Positions 12,956-24,700 of a stretch of DNA of 64,000 bases are shown here, in pieces. The notes beneath the pieces are model-generated. The model was given only the letters and a program-made list of their open reading frames with translations. It was not told the origin of the DNA and did no database searches. Each line of letters starts with the position of its first letter. Position 1 is the first letter of the stretch. The translations under genes and the position numbers were made by a program. The stretch spans positions 16,468,784 through 16,532,783 of the forward strand of contig OX381706.1 in assembly GCA_947462335.1 (NCBI GenBank). Reading direction: 5' to 3'. Source of the DNA: Harmothoe impar. Its lineage: Eukaryota > Annelida > Polychaeta > Phyllodocida > Polynoidae.

Positions 12956-15161
12956 ATATCATATCATGCCCCACAGAGGATAGGTCAGATATTTCATTTC
13001 ACATGGGAAGAGTAACTGTGCGATCAGATGGTAGTCCTGGAATGTTCCAGGCCGTATTATAAGGATATGATATACAATAATAAAGCTATGATGGGAGTTC
13101 TGTTTTTGCTTTTACCTCATGGACCATCTGCTGCGTATCATAGACTTCTGGCTTCATGTAGTATGGGTTGTAGCTAAGGTGCATATTGTATACCTTTTAT
13201 ATGGGGCATTCCAATAGACCTTTCAATGAATGATCCTCCACATGAGATTCTGTTGAAAACTCTTCAGGCACATTCCCTTATTATAATATTGCAACCGTAC
13301 TGCTGTACATATTTGATAGAACACATCAATCTATTATATCATGCCCTCCCGAGGATAGGTCAAATATTTCATTTGGCATGGGTATGGAATCTGTGCAACC
13401 AGATAGTAGTCCTGGAACTGGGAGAGAATGTTCCAGAGCTAAAATGGGAGGGCAGTTCTTGTTTTGGCTCTGGGACATCTGCTTCAGAATACTGATGCCT
13501 GGCTTTATCTAATGTTGGTTGACGGTAAGGTTTCTGACAATATTAAATACCTTTTGTATGGGGTATTTTAATATGCCTTTCGTGGAACAATGTTCGACAT
13601 GGAATTCCTAGAATTCCTAGAAGGCACCAATATGTATACCAAGAATTCTTCTTTCTAGGAAATATCCCTACATCTTAACAGGTAAAGCTGCCATAGAAAA
13701 AGGCGGACATTGTTCTGACTGAAAGCCTTGTGTTAAAAATAACCCTTCTGCAGCCCACTGCTCGTGTTCCTGTTCCTCACGCCAGATCGTGGATTGCTGT
13801 GTGTGGCAACACCTGCTGTCCTCCTGAAGCCTACCACTCTGCGCCCCAGTGGCACAGGTCATGACAATGTCAGTGTCACCATGTTAGACTAGAGTAGATG
13901 CCATGAAGGAAATTTAACCTTTTTCCTCCTCCTGTTCCTCTGCACTCAAATCGAGGCCATAGGTCATGTTACCAATACGTCATCCATCATCCGGGCTTTG
14001 ACATTGGCAGTGACATGTGGAAATTTTATCACGGCGTCAACATCTGCGTCTGAGTGACTCCTGGTGATCGGTCTCAGCTAGCCCCCTGTCTACTAGTACG
14101 AGATCTGTTTCCTGTCCAGCACATACTCAATCCTAAGGCCTACACATGATACTCTTAGGGAGTGGTCATATTTCAAAAACGGGGTGATGGATTTTGGAAA
14201 AGGTAAAATGCCCTTAAAGATTTCACCTGTTTTTGATATTCTGTTGTGTACATACACCTATACCAGTAAATATAAACCATACATGGGTTATTGATGTGAA
14301 GAGTGAATTAATGAGGAATATCAATATACCCTAGGGCTCTATAAACACATGTAGAGCTCCATCTTCAAATGATAAACAGTCCTGACTCATAATAAATATA
14401 TATTCTTGGTCTATTTCTCCCTTTAACTTGATATGTCACCTAACTTTAAATTGTGATTAGTACCCCTTGATATGGATGGTGTCTTCCAAGTACATCTCCA
14501 CCACCATTCCTGCATGGCCAACTGTATCTGTAACCACATGTTGGCATAAATTTGAATCAATGGATTTTAGATCTGCTGATGGCTCCGCCGGAGAAACAGA
14601 CTGTATGTAGCCCTATTTCAAGTATCAACATAGTGATTGACTCACTGTTTGAACTGTTCGTCTTTCAAAATACACATCTTCTTGACTTCTTTGTTAGGCT
14701 ATGGGCATGGCCATTGGTTGATTCTTGAAACTTAACTCACCTTACACTAGGTAAACCACTATAGAAATTCTGTACTGACGTACCCGATTCTCGGGTATCT
14801 TGATAGTAGGATGAAGTTCTAATCTTTTTGAAATGTATTCGATTTAATGTTTTTCTCAAATAACTTTAATCTTTATTAAGCTGGTATTAATTGGCTGGCG
14901 TGGGTTGCCCTTGGAACTTGAGCAGGAGCTCACAGACCTGCGTGATTGGATACATGAGAACTCCTGACGCTAGAATGAAAATTGCCTGCCGATTATCCAT
15001 AAGTTGTATTCAGTATGTAGCCATCTCAGTCATCTCCCTGAAATATCTCAATATGACAAAAACGAAATAATAAATGCCAAAATCCTTAATTGGTACCTAC
15101 TCATCTGATTTCACTGGCTCTCATAGTACTGCTCCATTGCCATTGTTGAGAACCTTCATAT

Positions 15162-17595
15162 TAGTCCAAGATTTTTAGACTTTAAGGTTAAACTAAATCG
15201 GAACAAGCCAATTTTTGGACAGAAGATGCCCAGAAGGGTACTGAACCACATACTAAAAGTCCCCGGACATCCTCCTTGTGCTCGCTCGGAAATTCAAGAT
15301 GGTGTCCAGGATGGGCAATATGCACTATTTCCCTCATTTCTTTTCTATTTTGACTTTACATTGGTCAATTTGAAGTTTACCTAGCCCCCCAAATTCAATT
15401 TCAAGTTTTCAATGGTCTTATCCTTTTGTTGCTAGGGCTGGTGGTTGCCTAGCAACAGGTATTTCCTATTGGATTTACCTAGAAACTAGGGCAATTAACA
15501 GTCAGAAAGGTATTGTACCCATACTTACTGCTTCTAAAGTGACCCAAATGGAGCAACGATGATATAACTGATTTGCTCTGGTCCATTGTTACCTAGCAAC
15601 AGCAGATACTTGCCTAGCAACCACATTGAAAGAGTGTATTTAGCTCTTTGGAAAATACTTTGGCTTTAAAAAGGGCCATCTGAACATCACCTACCCCCAG
15701 GATCCATTGGAAGCTTCATTGATGGTTACATTTTTGTGTCGCTAAGGTAAGTGGTTGTCTAGCAACATACATTCTATATTATACTCCTAACCTAGAAACC
15801 AGTCAAATTATCAATCAGATATATTCATCTACCAATGCCTCAACCCCACGACATGTAAAGGAGGGTACTGAAATACATACTAAAAGTCCCGGGAAATCCT
15901 CCTTTTGCTCATTCCGGAATTCAAGATGGCGTCCAGGATGGGCAATATGCACTATTTCCTTAATTTTTTTCTATCTTGACTTTCCATAGGCCAATTTGAA
16001 GTTTACACAGGCCCCCTAAACCAATTTCAAGCTTTTCCATGGTCTTCTCCTTTTGTTGCAAAGGCTGGTGATTGCCTAGCAACAGCTATTTCGTATTGGA
16101 TTTCCCTAGAAACTAGGGCAATTAACCGTCCGAAAGGTAATGTACCCATACTAACTGCATCTCAAGTAACCCCAATGGAGCAAGGATGATATGTATGTGT
16201 TGCTATGGTTGATGGTTGCCTATCAACAGAAGATATTTACCTAGCAACCTAGAGTGTTCATGCCTCTTAAATAGAATTTGGCTTTAAAAAGGGTAATGGT
16301 AGGATCACCTACCACCACAAACTATTGGAAACCTTTTGGGTGGTGTCATTATTGTGTTGCTGAGGTAAGTTGCCTAGCAACACATTCTATATTGTTATCA
16401 ATGAGAGGCATACTTCTACTACAACTACTACATATAAATGGACCTCAGATGAAGTGGGATAATGAAATGTGTTGGTATGGTGTGAAGTTGCCTAGCAACA
16501 TCAGATATCTACCTCTCAACCAATGTATTATAAAATCAAAGTATTTTCCAAAGAGCCAAAATACACTCTTTCCAAGTGATTGCTAGGTAAGTACCTGCTG
16601 TTGCTAGGCAAGCATGGACTACAACAAATCATTAATATCACCCTTGCTCCATTGGGGTCACTTTAGATGCAGTAAGTAGGGAATATGAATATGAAATGCC
16701 TGTTGCTAGGGAACCACCAGCCCTAGCAACAAAAGGATAGGACCATGGTAAAGCTTGAAATTGGTTTAGGGGGCTAGGTAAACATCAAATTGGCCTATGG
16801 AAAGTCAAAATACAAAAAATAGTGCATATTGCCCATCCTGGAAGCCATCTTGAATTCCGGAAGATTTCCTTGGACTTTTAGCGTGTGTTTCAGTAGCCTC
16901 CTGGGGATATTTTGGGGGTTGGGATATTGAAACATAGATATCTAGATAAATATTTCTGGTTTCTAGGTTAGAATTTTAATATAGAGTGTATGTTGCTAGG
17001 CAACCACTTTCCATGACAACACAATAATATCACCATCAATGAAGCTTCCGATGGATTGTTGGGTTAGGTGATCTTCAGATGGCCTTTTGTGAAGCCAAAG
17101 TATTTTCCAAAGAGCTAAATACACTCTTTCCAGGTGGTTGCTAGGTAAGTATTTGCTGTTGCTAGGTAACAATGGACTATAGCAAATCAGTCATATCATC
17201 GTTACTCCATTAGGGTCACTTTAGAAGCAGTAAGTATGGGTACAATACTTTTCTGACTGTTAATTGTCCTAGTTTCTAGGGAAATCCAATAGGAAATACC
17301 TGTTGCTAGGCAACCACCAGCCCTAGCAACAAAAGGATAAGACCATTGAAAAGCTTAAAATTGGTTTAGGGGGGCTAGGTAAACTTCAAATTGGCCTATG
17401 GAAAGCCAAATGAGGGAAATAGTGCATATTGCCCATCCTGGACGCCATCTTGAATTTCCGAGCGAGCACAAGGAGGATGTCCGGGGACTTTTAGTATGTG
17501 GTTCAGTACCCTTCTGGGCATCTTCTGTCCAAAAATTGGCTTGTTCCGATTTTGTTTAACCTTAGGTCCTATTTTGAGCTAAAAATCTTGGACTA
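15162..17595. mobile_element. 2.4-kb foldback transposon with arms of about 1.1 kb
   Basis: The left end TAGTCCAAGATTTTTAG and the right end complement TAGTCCAAGATTTTTAG are identical. The inverted similarity then continues inwards for about 1.1 kb to a centre near 16,400-16,500. Each arm is itself a direct duplication of a subunit of about 600 bp (15,234 and 15,862 on the left; about 16,905 and 17,512 as right-arm boundaries). The flanks repeat TAT at 15,159-15,161 and 17,596-17,598. Copy D at 61,982-61,999, C near 45,020 and B near 37,389 have the uninterrupted target. A 102-codon open frame at 16,278 crosses the centre of the palindrome and is not recognisable. No transposase is present. 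A 3-bp TAT duplication is compatible with Harbinger-like mobilisation, but this is inference. Confidence 0.85.
15444..17314. promoter_or_regulatory. Array of X-box-like (RFX-site-like) palindromes
   Basis: GTTGCCTAGCAAC or close variants occur on the left side at 15,444, 15,588, 15,609, 15,754, 16,071, 16,215, 16,236, 16,369 and 16,487. The complementary form GTTGCTAGGCAAC or close variants occurs on the right side at 16,600, 16,992, 17,137, 17,158 and 17,302. Most fit the RFX X-box rule RYYNYY-N-RRNRAC with a one-base spacer. They sit at conserved positions in all four subunits of the foldback. Binding by RFX factors is known for such palindromes in animals; whether these sites are bound or merely structural parts of the transposon cannot be told here. 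Confidence 0.5.
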
Positions 17596-17962
17596 TATAG
17601 ATTTTACTTCGCAATGGGGAAAAAGGGGAAAAATATTTAATTACGTCCTAACTTCAGTCACACATAATCCTTGTATTCAGCTAATCACAAATTACAGAGA
17701 CCATGAGGACATTTCTCTTTTATTTATTGATATCATAGTATATGTGTAACATACCCATGGAATACTGAGCTGTGCCACATATACACAACTGAAGTAAGCC
17801 ACCCATCTGGCCTCACTGCAGTACCAAAATTCTCACTAACTAGCAATCTCACTTACTAAGAGGTATGAGCTGGTCGTAATGGGTTTGGGGCAGATACTAT
17901 AGATCTGTGGTAATGCACACTGAGCACAAATCATGGTTTGATATTCTGTATGCTCCAGAGCA

Positions 17963-18211
17963 TAGTCAGTAGTGGCTAAAAGCTTGATCACTGGTGATTA
18001 ACCTAGTTAGTCATTTTTGACTCCCTTTACACCGAACCACTTGTCATTTAATACTGTTAATACTGACCAATCATCTTAGTCTTCATTTATATGAGTATTA
18101 GGATTAGTCCTTCTTTGATATTAGTCATATTGTGTTTTGCCTTAGTTGTTTTTGTATAAGTTGGTCATTTTGAATCATGCATGAGTAATATGGGATAGCC
18201 ACTACTGACTA
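17963..18211. mobile_element. 249-bp MITE, copy A
   Basis: The terminal inverted repeat TAGTCAGTAGTGGCTA is perfect on the left (17,963-17,978) and on the right as its complement (18,196-18,211). If the outer TA on each side is the target duplication, the element proper begins GTCAGTAG. The interior is non-coding and carries several TTAGTCAT / TTAGTCCT variants. The same element lies at the matching place in copy D but not in B or C. Confidence 0.75.
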
Positions 18212-19109
18212 ACCTATCAAACATTGAGAAAAACAGTGTAGTTACCCACAAAAGCTATTGCCCGTCTACCATACATCAGATCCTGACCATGGGTTAAGGG
18301 AGTGGCCAAAGGGGATTGTGGATTCGAGAGTGAACAGAAATGTAGTAGCCTGTAGGCAGCAGGGAATCTGATTTGAATATTAGCTCAATGACGGGATGAG
18401 GGTGTGGGGACATATTGCAGGTGAATGTGGTCTATGATGTTAACATCAAATGGCATAGCTTAACCTTAACATGCTCACCCCTGCCTCCCCCATATGTAAA
18501 GTCACCCCTCATGATGTAAGATGTAGTTCTAGGTTAGCTAACTCCACAGTGCTCCCCCCATCATTGCTCCATTATTTACAGGGGCTGGCACGATTTAAGG
18601 CCCACTTTATGGTGCACTGGTCTTCACATAAATCATGCAGGTATTTTAAGTACATTCACATAGACTGAGGGTGAATGACAGGGCTTCCTACTTCCTATAT
18701 GAGTGTTCCTCAGGCACCAGAAAATTCCTTCCTAGGGGCCTTTGTCCACTGTCAATTTTAAGAAATGCTCATATCACCATATCCATTTTAAGATATGGCC
18801 ATATTGCTATATCTACATACAGGGAGTTTCTGTACATCAGATGCATGAATACATGCACCACATCTAAACTTCTGGCAGTTTTTTAGGAAGTTTGGTTCGA
18901 CCTTCTGTAATTTTGCATAAGCAGAATATTGGAGGGAGCTCTGGTTTGCTGTCCAAGGTTTGGGGATCTGAAACACATTTACCATTAAACAGCCTATAGT
19001 CAATGTAGATGAGCCAGTGACAAGGAATGGAAAGGGGTCAGTGCGTTGGGCTATATTACATTATAGGTAATTGGTTCCTGGGAACTCAAGAGCTGAGGCA
19101 CAATGGGGA

Positions 19110-19125
19110 TGAAAATAAAAAACTT
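19110..19125 (+). other. Junction between duplication copies A and B
   Basis: Upstream sequence follows the late part of the unit (as copy D 63,180-63,300). Downstream sequence follows the early part (as copy A from about 408). Copy B therefore begins about 400 bp into the unit, and the end of copy A is missing its last several hundred bases. The join lies in A/T-rich sequence (aaaataaaaaactttatttt), consistent with unequal exchange or end joining at low-complexity sequence. Confidence 0.7.
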
Positions 19126-21271
19126 TATTTTCACACATAACAAGTCACAGATACAATCTGTCCTCAAATTTGAAACCTCAATAGATGTAGCAAAATTGAA
19201 TATGATATACAAAAATCTTGCTCATTTTGTCTGGTGTCTCTTGCAGGGCTTCAAAAAGTAATAAGAATTATCACATTTCAAATAATTAAGTAGTGAGATG
19301 CTCAACAGTGCTGATGACAAAAAGTGAATTTCATCTAAGATCTGTCTGAAGCAGGAATATGATCTAAAATGTAATGGTATGTTGGATTTCTTTGTCTTGT
19401 TTCTAAGATGTGCTACAGTATCATTTCATGCATTCATTTCCCCTTGACTGAAAAACCGTTATTCCTTGAAATGATTCATGCAATAATGTGTGAAAAGAAG
19501 TGGGAGATCAAATGAAAAAGTAACTTAAAATATACATAAATGCTGTTAGCATGACAGGAGGGAGAAGGCTGATTCAGGTGGACAATATAACGGGATAATT
19601 CCAGATCACATGAGGATTTTGTCAAAGAAAAAAGATGGGTAATCATCAGAAAATGTTCATGAAGGTCAGTAAGAAATATTTACCCTCAAGCTAAATCATG
19701 TAAAGCTTCATCTAATCTGTCTTACCTATTCACATAATCATATTCATTGCTATTGTGTAATAGATTTACTACCAAGCATGATGGTGCCTTTCCTTTATAA
19801 CCACACTAATTCTGACCAGACTGGGGCCTTATCTCTTTTGAAATTGCATTTGGTCTATGGGAAAAGGAGATGATGGTCAGAAAAAGGGTCTGCAATTGGT
19901 GCTCCTCATTCGATTAGCTTACAAAAACAAATAGACTGCAATGGCCTACTCCTGATGAGCAAGGCTCTAATTATTGCAGCTGTTGTTCACTTTGGCCATG
20001 GAGGCTTTGCATTTAAAAAATCCCCTGATCAAATAGGATTATTAGATTATCAACTTGTAAGGCAAGTGCACATTAAGTCTGACAAGGAACATCTTCTTTA
20101 CTTATTGGGTTTTAGGTTGCTTGATTCTGTCTGTAATTAATTAGTTGAGTCAACTTAAGAAATTATGTTCATTTCCTGGATGACATAAGTCCATAGACTG
20201 CACCTATGGGCATGTAGGACTCATCCGTTTGTGTAGAACCTTAGAAATATAATCATTAAACAGATGTACTTATTTTGAATTATTTGAAATGCTATTGCAG
20301 GGGGCAAGAGCATTAATAATTCAGCACAATGTTTCCTTTCTTGTGTAAACCTTGCATACGTATTCCCTTTCATATACTCCAGGGTGAACACAAGGTCAAC
20401 CTAAGCAATGCATACACTATAAATGATAAATAAACTAATGATGACAATTGTGTGATAAATTAATAATTGGCTTATATTGTTTATAGCACAAACAATACGG
20501 TTTAGAACTAGTCGATATCTCATTCATTTTCCATGTACCTAAATCTGTGTCACTGTCTGTTGTCATCAGAGAACTCAGATAAGTAGTCAAGAACAAGGAT
20601 AGTGCAAAAGGCATGTTTTTTTTTCAACTTCATCTATTTTGTCATCTGTCATTTCCTTACATTTTTTCTCACATTATGGCTTGCAGGGATAGCCAGTTTT
20701 TCTCTATTATGAAACTTGGGAATGAAAAGATGCCAATTTCTCTTCTGATTTGGGACACTGAGCTCTTATTCCAGAAAACCATGATATCAAAGTACATAAA
20801 ATAAAAGAGTCAATGAACATTAAAACTTATACACCATTCTGATGGGTGGTTGTCCAGGAATAGGGCCTGACCATCCACTGGACCCCTCACTCAATTACTC
20901 CATGCATGGGGAATTCAGGTGAAACACCTCCAATGGATATGCCTAATTATCCCTCATCCCCTAGCTACCAATGGTATGTAATTACCCTTTAACTGCTGGC
21001 CATGACAATCTTGAATCTGACTTAACAACAGGCCCCATGCAGTGGTAATATGCCCCTACTACCGGTGCTGCCCATGGGCAGCATAATGAGTACTTGGGTG
21101 CTACCCTAGGTTTTCTGGCACCCACAGCATTAATACCAGTTTCTTTACAAAATCATCACATGTCATTGTTTTAGCTGACATCAGCATGGTAATGTGACAC
21201 TAGTTAATGCTGAGATTTGCAGCACTATCTGTCCATGAGGTTGCTGCTTGGCTATTTCTGTCCGATCTGTT

Positions 21272-21745
21272 CTGGCTTTAAACTAATTATCTATCGCTCC
21301 CTGACCCTAAATATCTTATTTGGCGAGGCTTTGGTATGGCAACTAGAGGTAATCCACTTTTTAGGGCCTGACATCACGAATTACCAAATATATTTGTGGT
21401 TCAAAGTAGGGTGAGCGATAAAACAGCCCCTGTCGTATCAAAACAAATCCCATTCTCTCAAATTATAATGATTCTAAGAATAATAAGAGCTTTTTATAGA
21501 CCTGTGTTAGTAATCTACTTACACATCCTTCGCAAGTACGACTGAAAATGATGGTAGATAACGTAACTGGTGAGTATAATTTGCCATCCACTCAGACGAC
21601 ACTACCTTTGCCTCGTTCTGAATACGGCAAAAACAGAATAAGCTACGTCATGCACTGAGCTGGGTCCCAACTTTAGAACCTGTACTACGGGTATCGCTAC
21701 GTAAGCACCACGCCGATCATAGCGCCCCCATTGGGTGCAAGGAGA
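21272..21745. other. Copy-B-specific insert, unidentified
   Basis: The flanking sequence ttatttctgtcc...atatggctagtt is nearly continuous in copy D (51,222-51,260), whereas B has about 470 extra bases. The insert is richer in CpG than its surroundings, especially at 21,640-21,735 (TACGGGTATCGCTACGTAAG, CACGCCGATCATAGCG). I see neither convincing terminal repeats nor a target duplication, so the edges are approximate. It could be a piece of a transposon or an imported fragment. Confidence 0.5.
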
Positions 21746-24700
21746 GAATATGGCTAGTTTCCATTAGATGACATCATCTCAAATAAGCAATAAATCATCC
21801 TATATCTTGACAATATCCACTGGTTGCAGCCAATGTTGCTATTTCTGGTCATTGTACAAGCCAAAGGCAACCACTTGCAGCAGGCAGGGATATACATCTT
21901 GTGAGTTTTTCAGTTTGATATTGACTCATGGAAACTGGGGTCTCATTATTAGTTGCTTGGCTCCAAATGTACAGTGTAACTTTAAAAACATACCATTTGT
22001 ACAGTGTTCATTCTATATAGAATCACTTTGTTAAAGTTAATCAACAAAATAGCTGAAAGTGAACAGGTTACAGTTTAAATGACTCGAGTGAGCCAGTTTG
22101 TTCTTCAGGATCCCATGATCAACATCCTCGGCGTAGCATATGGATATTCATGCATATTTCTTACAATGGTTAATAATTTGATGCTAAAGGCCCTCTGCAA
22201 TAAATAAAAGCTTCTCGTACACAAACATTAAACTGTGAAGTTGCTTAGGCTGGGAGATAATATGCATGCCAGAGATGGACCTCACAAAAATAATCCTATG
22301 AAATCATACCATTGTTCGATAAATATGACACAGGCAATATTAGACTTTGTATAGACATGACTGGACATATCACATCTATGCAGCTTTTCCAGCCACAGTA
22401 TGTCCACAGATTTGTTATCAGTACTGCACCGAGGACCATATCTGGACTATGCCCCAACACTCTGCTCAGCCATTGTTGAGGTATGGAGATGATTGCAAAT
22501 CAAAGCAATAGTCACAGTTTCCATTCTGGACCAGCACAATAATTATGAGTCAGTAACTAAGCAGAACATGGTGACACCTCCAGCTCCAGGTGGGGACATC
22601 CGTTCCGATGGGTTTGTCAGTCTGGTGCTAGGGCTTCTCATTGCAATAACACTCACACAGTGAAATGGCTTCTATATCATCATTGAATTAGGGTTTAGTC
22701 AAGGTTGGGTCAAGGTTGAGTGATTAGGGCCATTGGACAATCTGAAGGTGACTCAAGATCAATATGATTTAACACTTGTTATACTAATGGTTATTTTTAT
22801 AGCCAGGGATAACCAAATGTACTTTGGTTACAGTGGTCATCTGCATGTGTAACTGGGATACAGTAGGATGTCGGATGTGTTATTTCTGAATCACCATTAG
22901 TGGATCAACAATTCTAATCAGTAACCATTACTCTCAAACTTGATTCCAGCCTAAGAGTAGGGAAACCAAATTGGCATTGGATTCTGTTCAATAAAATGTA
23001 GGATTGCCAATAAGTTGAGGAATGATATATTGTTCCACGCTTCCTTTAATGTAGAATTTATCATAGATAGTGAATAGTGGAACTGTGTTAATGAGCCCAA
23101 ATGTCAGATTAGTTGAGCTGTGAGAACCCACACCGTGTTTGCACTCCAATTTCCTGACTGACTAGTCTGTTGGGAAGGATTTGTTAAGCTCATCATTACA
23201 CTGTAGTAAAACATCCACAAGCAATTAAACTGATAATGTGTTCTGCTTACAAATTGGCTAAATGACAATGAGATAAGTTCTTTATAGTGAAAACAATTTG
23301 GGTTCTAATCATTATAGCCTTGTTCAGAGTCTGGGAGATTACACTTGTTTTGGCACATGCATCAATGGCAATTCGTATACAAAAACAAAAACCAGGGCAT
23401 GGAATGGACAAAATTATTGGGTTTGCTCAAAACAACCCAATATAGAGCAGCAGACAGTGCAGTGTCAAGCAATGTTTGACCCATATCACCTCAGGGCATG
23501 TAGCTCTTGTGTACATCTTCCAATAGGAAGTGGCGAATCTCCCCTGAGGACCTGTCATCTTATATTGCACCTGACACTGTCCAGTACTACATAGCCCGGA
23601 TTGGGAATTGAGGTTAAAAGCCATCACTGGATATTGTATTGTTTTGTAACTTCTAGTATTTATACTGGGAAAAGGGTAGATCAGGGACCTGTAATTCAAT
23701 CCTATCCAAACATTGATCTATCTAAGCCTTAAAACCCATAGTTAACCCACCTGTCCCTGTGTCTACACTTACACACTAGCCATGAAGCTACCCATAAAGG
23801 CAAATGCACACCATGCTGTGCTTAAAATTGATCTTTCAGGCCCAGATTATCACCTTAGATAAGCTTGGTCCTCGTAGCTAGTTCTCTGCCACAGCATCAT
23901 CAATTATCACTGTATTTTTTAAATGAAGCACATCATTGTATTAGTTGGCATCAACGTGGAAATTCTATAAAAGTTGAAACAAAGTAGTCTGTGAGGTCAC
24001 AGCATGGTATTTGTTTTACAGCAGTAGTTGAGGAATGTTAGTTTATGAATGTTGGGTAATTGTATTATGTGTTACTAAAGATAGAAATGCATTCCTGTAT
24101 TTGGAGTGAAAATGTGATAAATAAGTATGATAATGGTGACACTGTTAATACTGTATTTTTATACATTTAACATGTATGTGTAGTAATTACAAGATGCAAA
24201 CTGCACCTCTGCTGCTGGCGTTCATATGGTATGCAATAGGCCAGGTTTCTAAACCGTACCATTGCATCTGGCCTGCATATAATGTAATTCCCATCTTACA
24301 CACCGAAAACTCTAATACCTTATGTGACTATACAAATGGTACATGATGGCCTTAAAAAAGTACTCAGTTAGTATTTGAATCCAAAATGTGAGCACACAAA
24401 CTTTGCATGACGTTCATGTCCAACAGAGAAACAGTATGTACAATTTCTTAGATGACATAATTTCTACAGACTACCTGGACTGTCTGTAACGTCAATAGCT
24501 GTCACTTTAGACACTTGCACTACAGTTATTGCAAAGGAGAGCGTGTCACACACTACTTGAGCCTAACTCTAGTCATAGCCAATGATGACACTTAAACCCA
24601 TTTTATGTCATAATTACATTTAGATGTCAATTCAATTTCAGCTAGTACCCTATCTGTACAACAAGATCATTTAGAAATAAGATTGCAGCCCCTACCCAGC

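Larger units (their letters stand above)
10640..13620 (+). repeat. Satellite-like array of about 350-400-bp monomers (copy A)
   Basis: Diverged tandem monomers share landmarks in fixed order: a CTGGCTTCATSTARTATGGG block, a GGGGCATTCCAATAGGC block, a TTTGATAGAACATCAAT-like block and a GAGGATAGGTCAAATATTTC block. The CTGGCTTCAT landmark recurs at 10,698, 13,147 and 13,498. After removing the 2,072-bp transposon the first interval is about 373 bp, and the second is about 351 bp. Copy B holds a comparable array at 34,900-35,720, copy C a single partial monomer at 43,270-43,490, and copy D only a scar near 60,364. No coding capacity is seen. Confidence 0.75.
1..19117 (+). repeat. Tandem segmental duplication, copy A (5' end outside window)
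   Basis: This is the first of four same-orientation copies of a large non-coding unit. Position 1 falls inside the unit and aligns with about 48,974 in copy D. The alignment can then be followed through matching landmarks: 1,067 with 50,007, 5,339 with 56,847, 9,090 with 58,707, 14,900 with 61,720 and 18,480 with 62,690. Sampled stretches look about 94-97% identical to copy D by eye. Relative to D it lacks about 3.2 kb at 4,011, where the sequence jumps from D 52,325 to D 55,568. It also carries four private or semi-private elements at 2,246, 10,884, 15,162 and 17,963. The stretches between these elements hold no gene that I can support. Short open frames there are not preserved as frames between copies beyond what overall DNA similarity explains. 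Confidence 0.9.

Noticed and set aside
16278..16586. 102-codon open frame in the centre of the foldback
   Set aside because: It runs across the symmetry centre, including X-box repeats, and has no recognisable motif. It is expected by chance in a palindrome.
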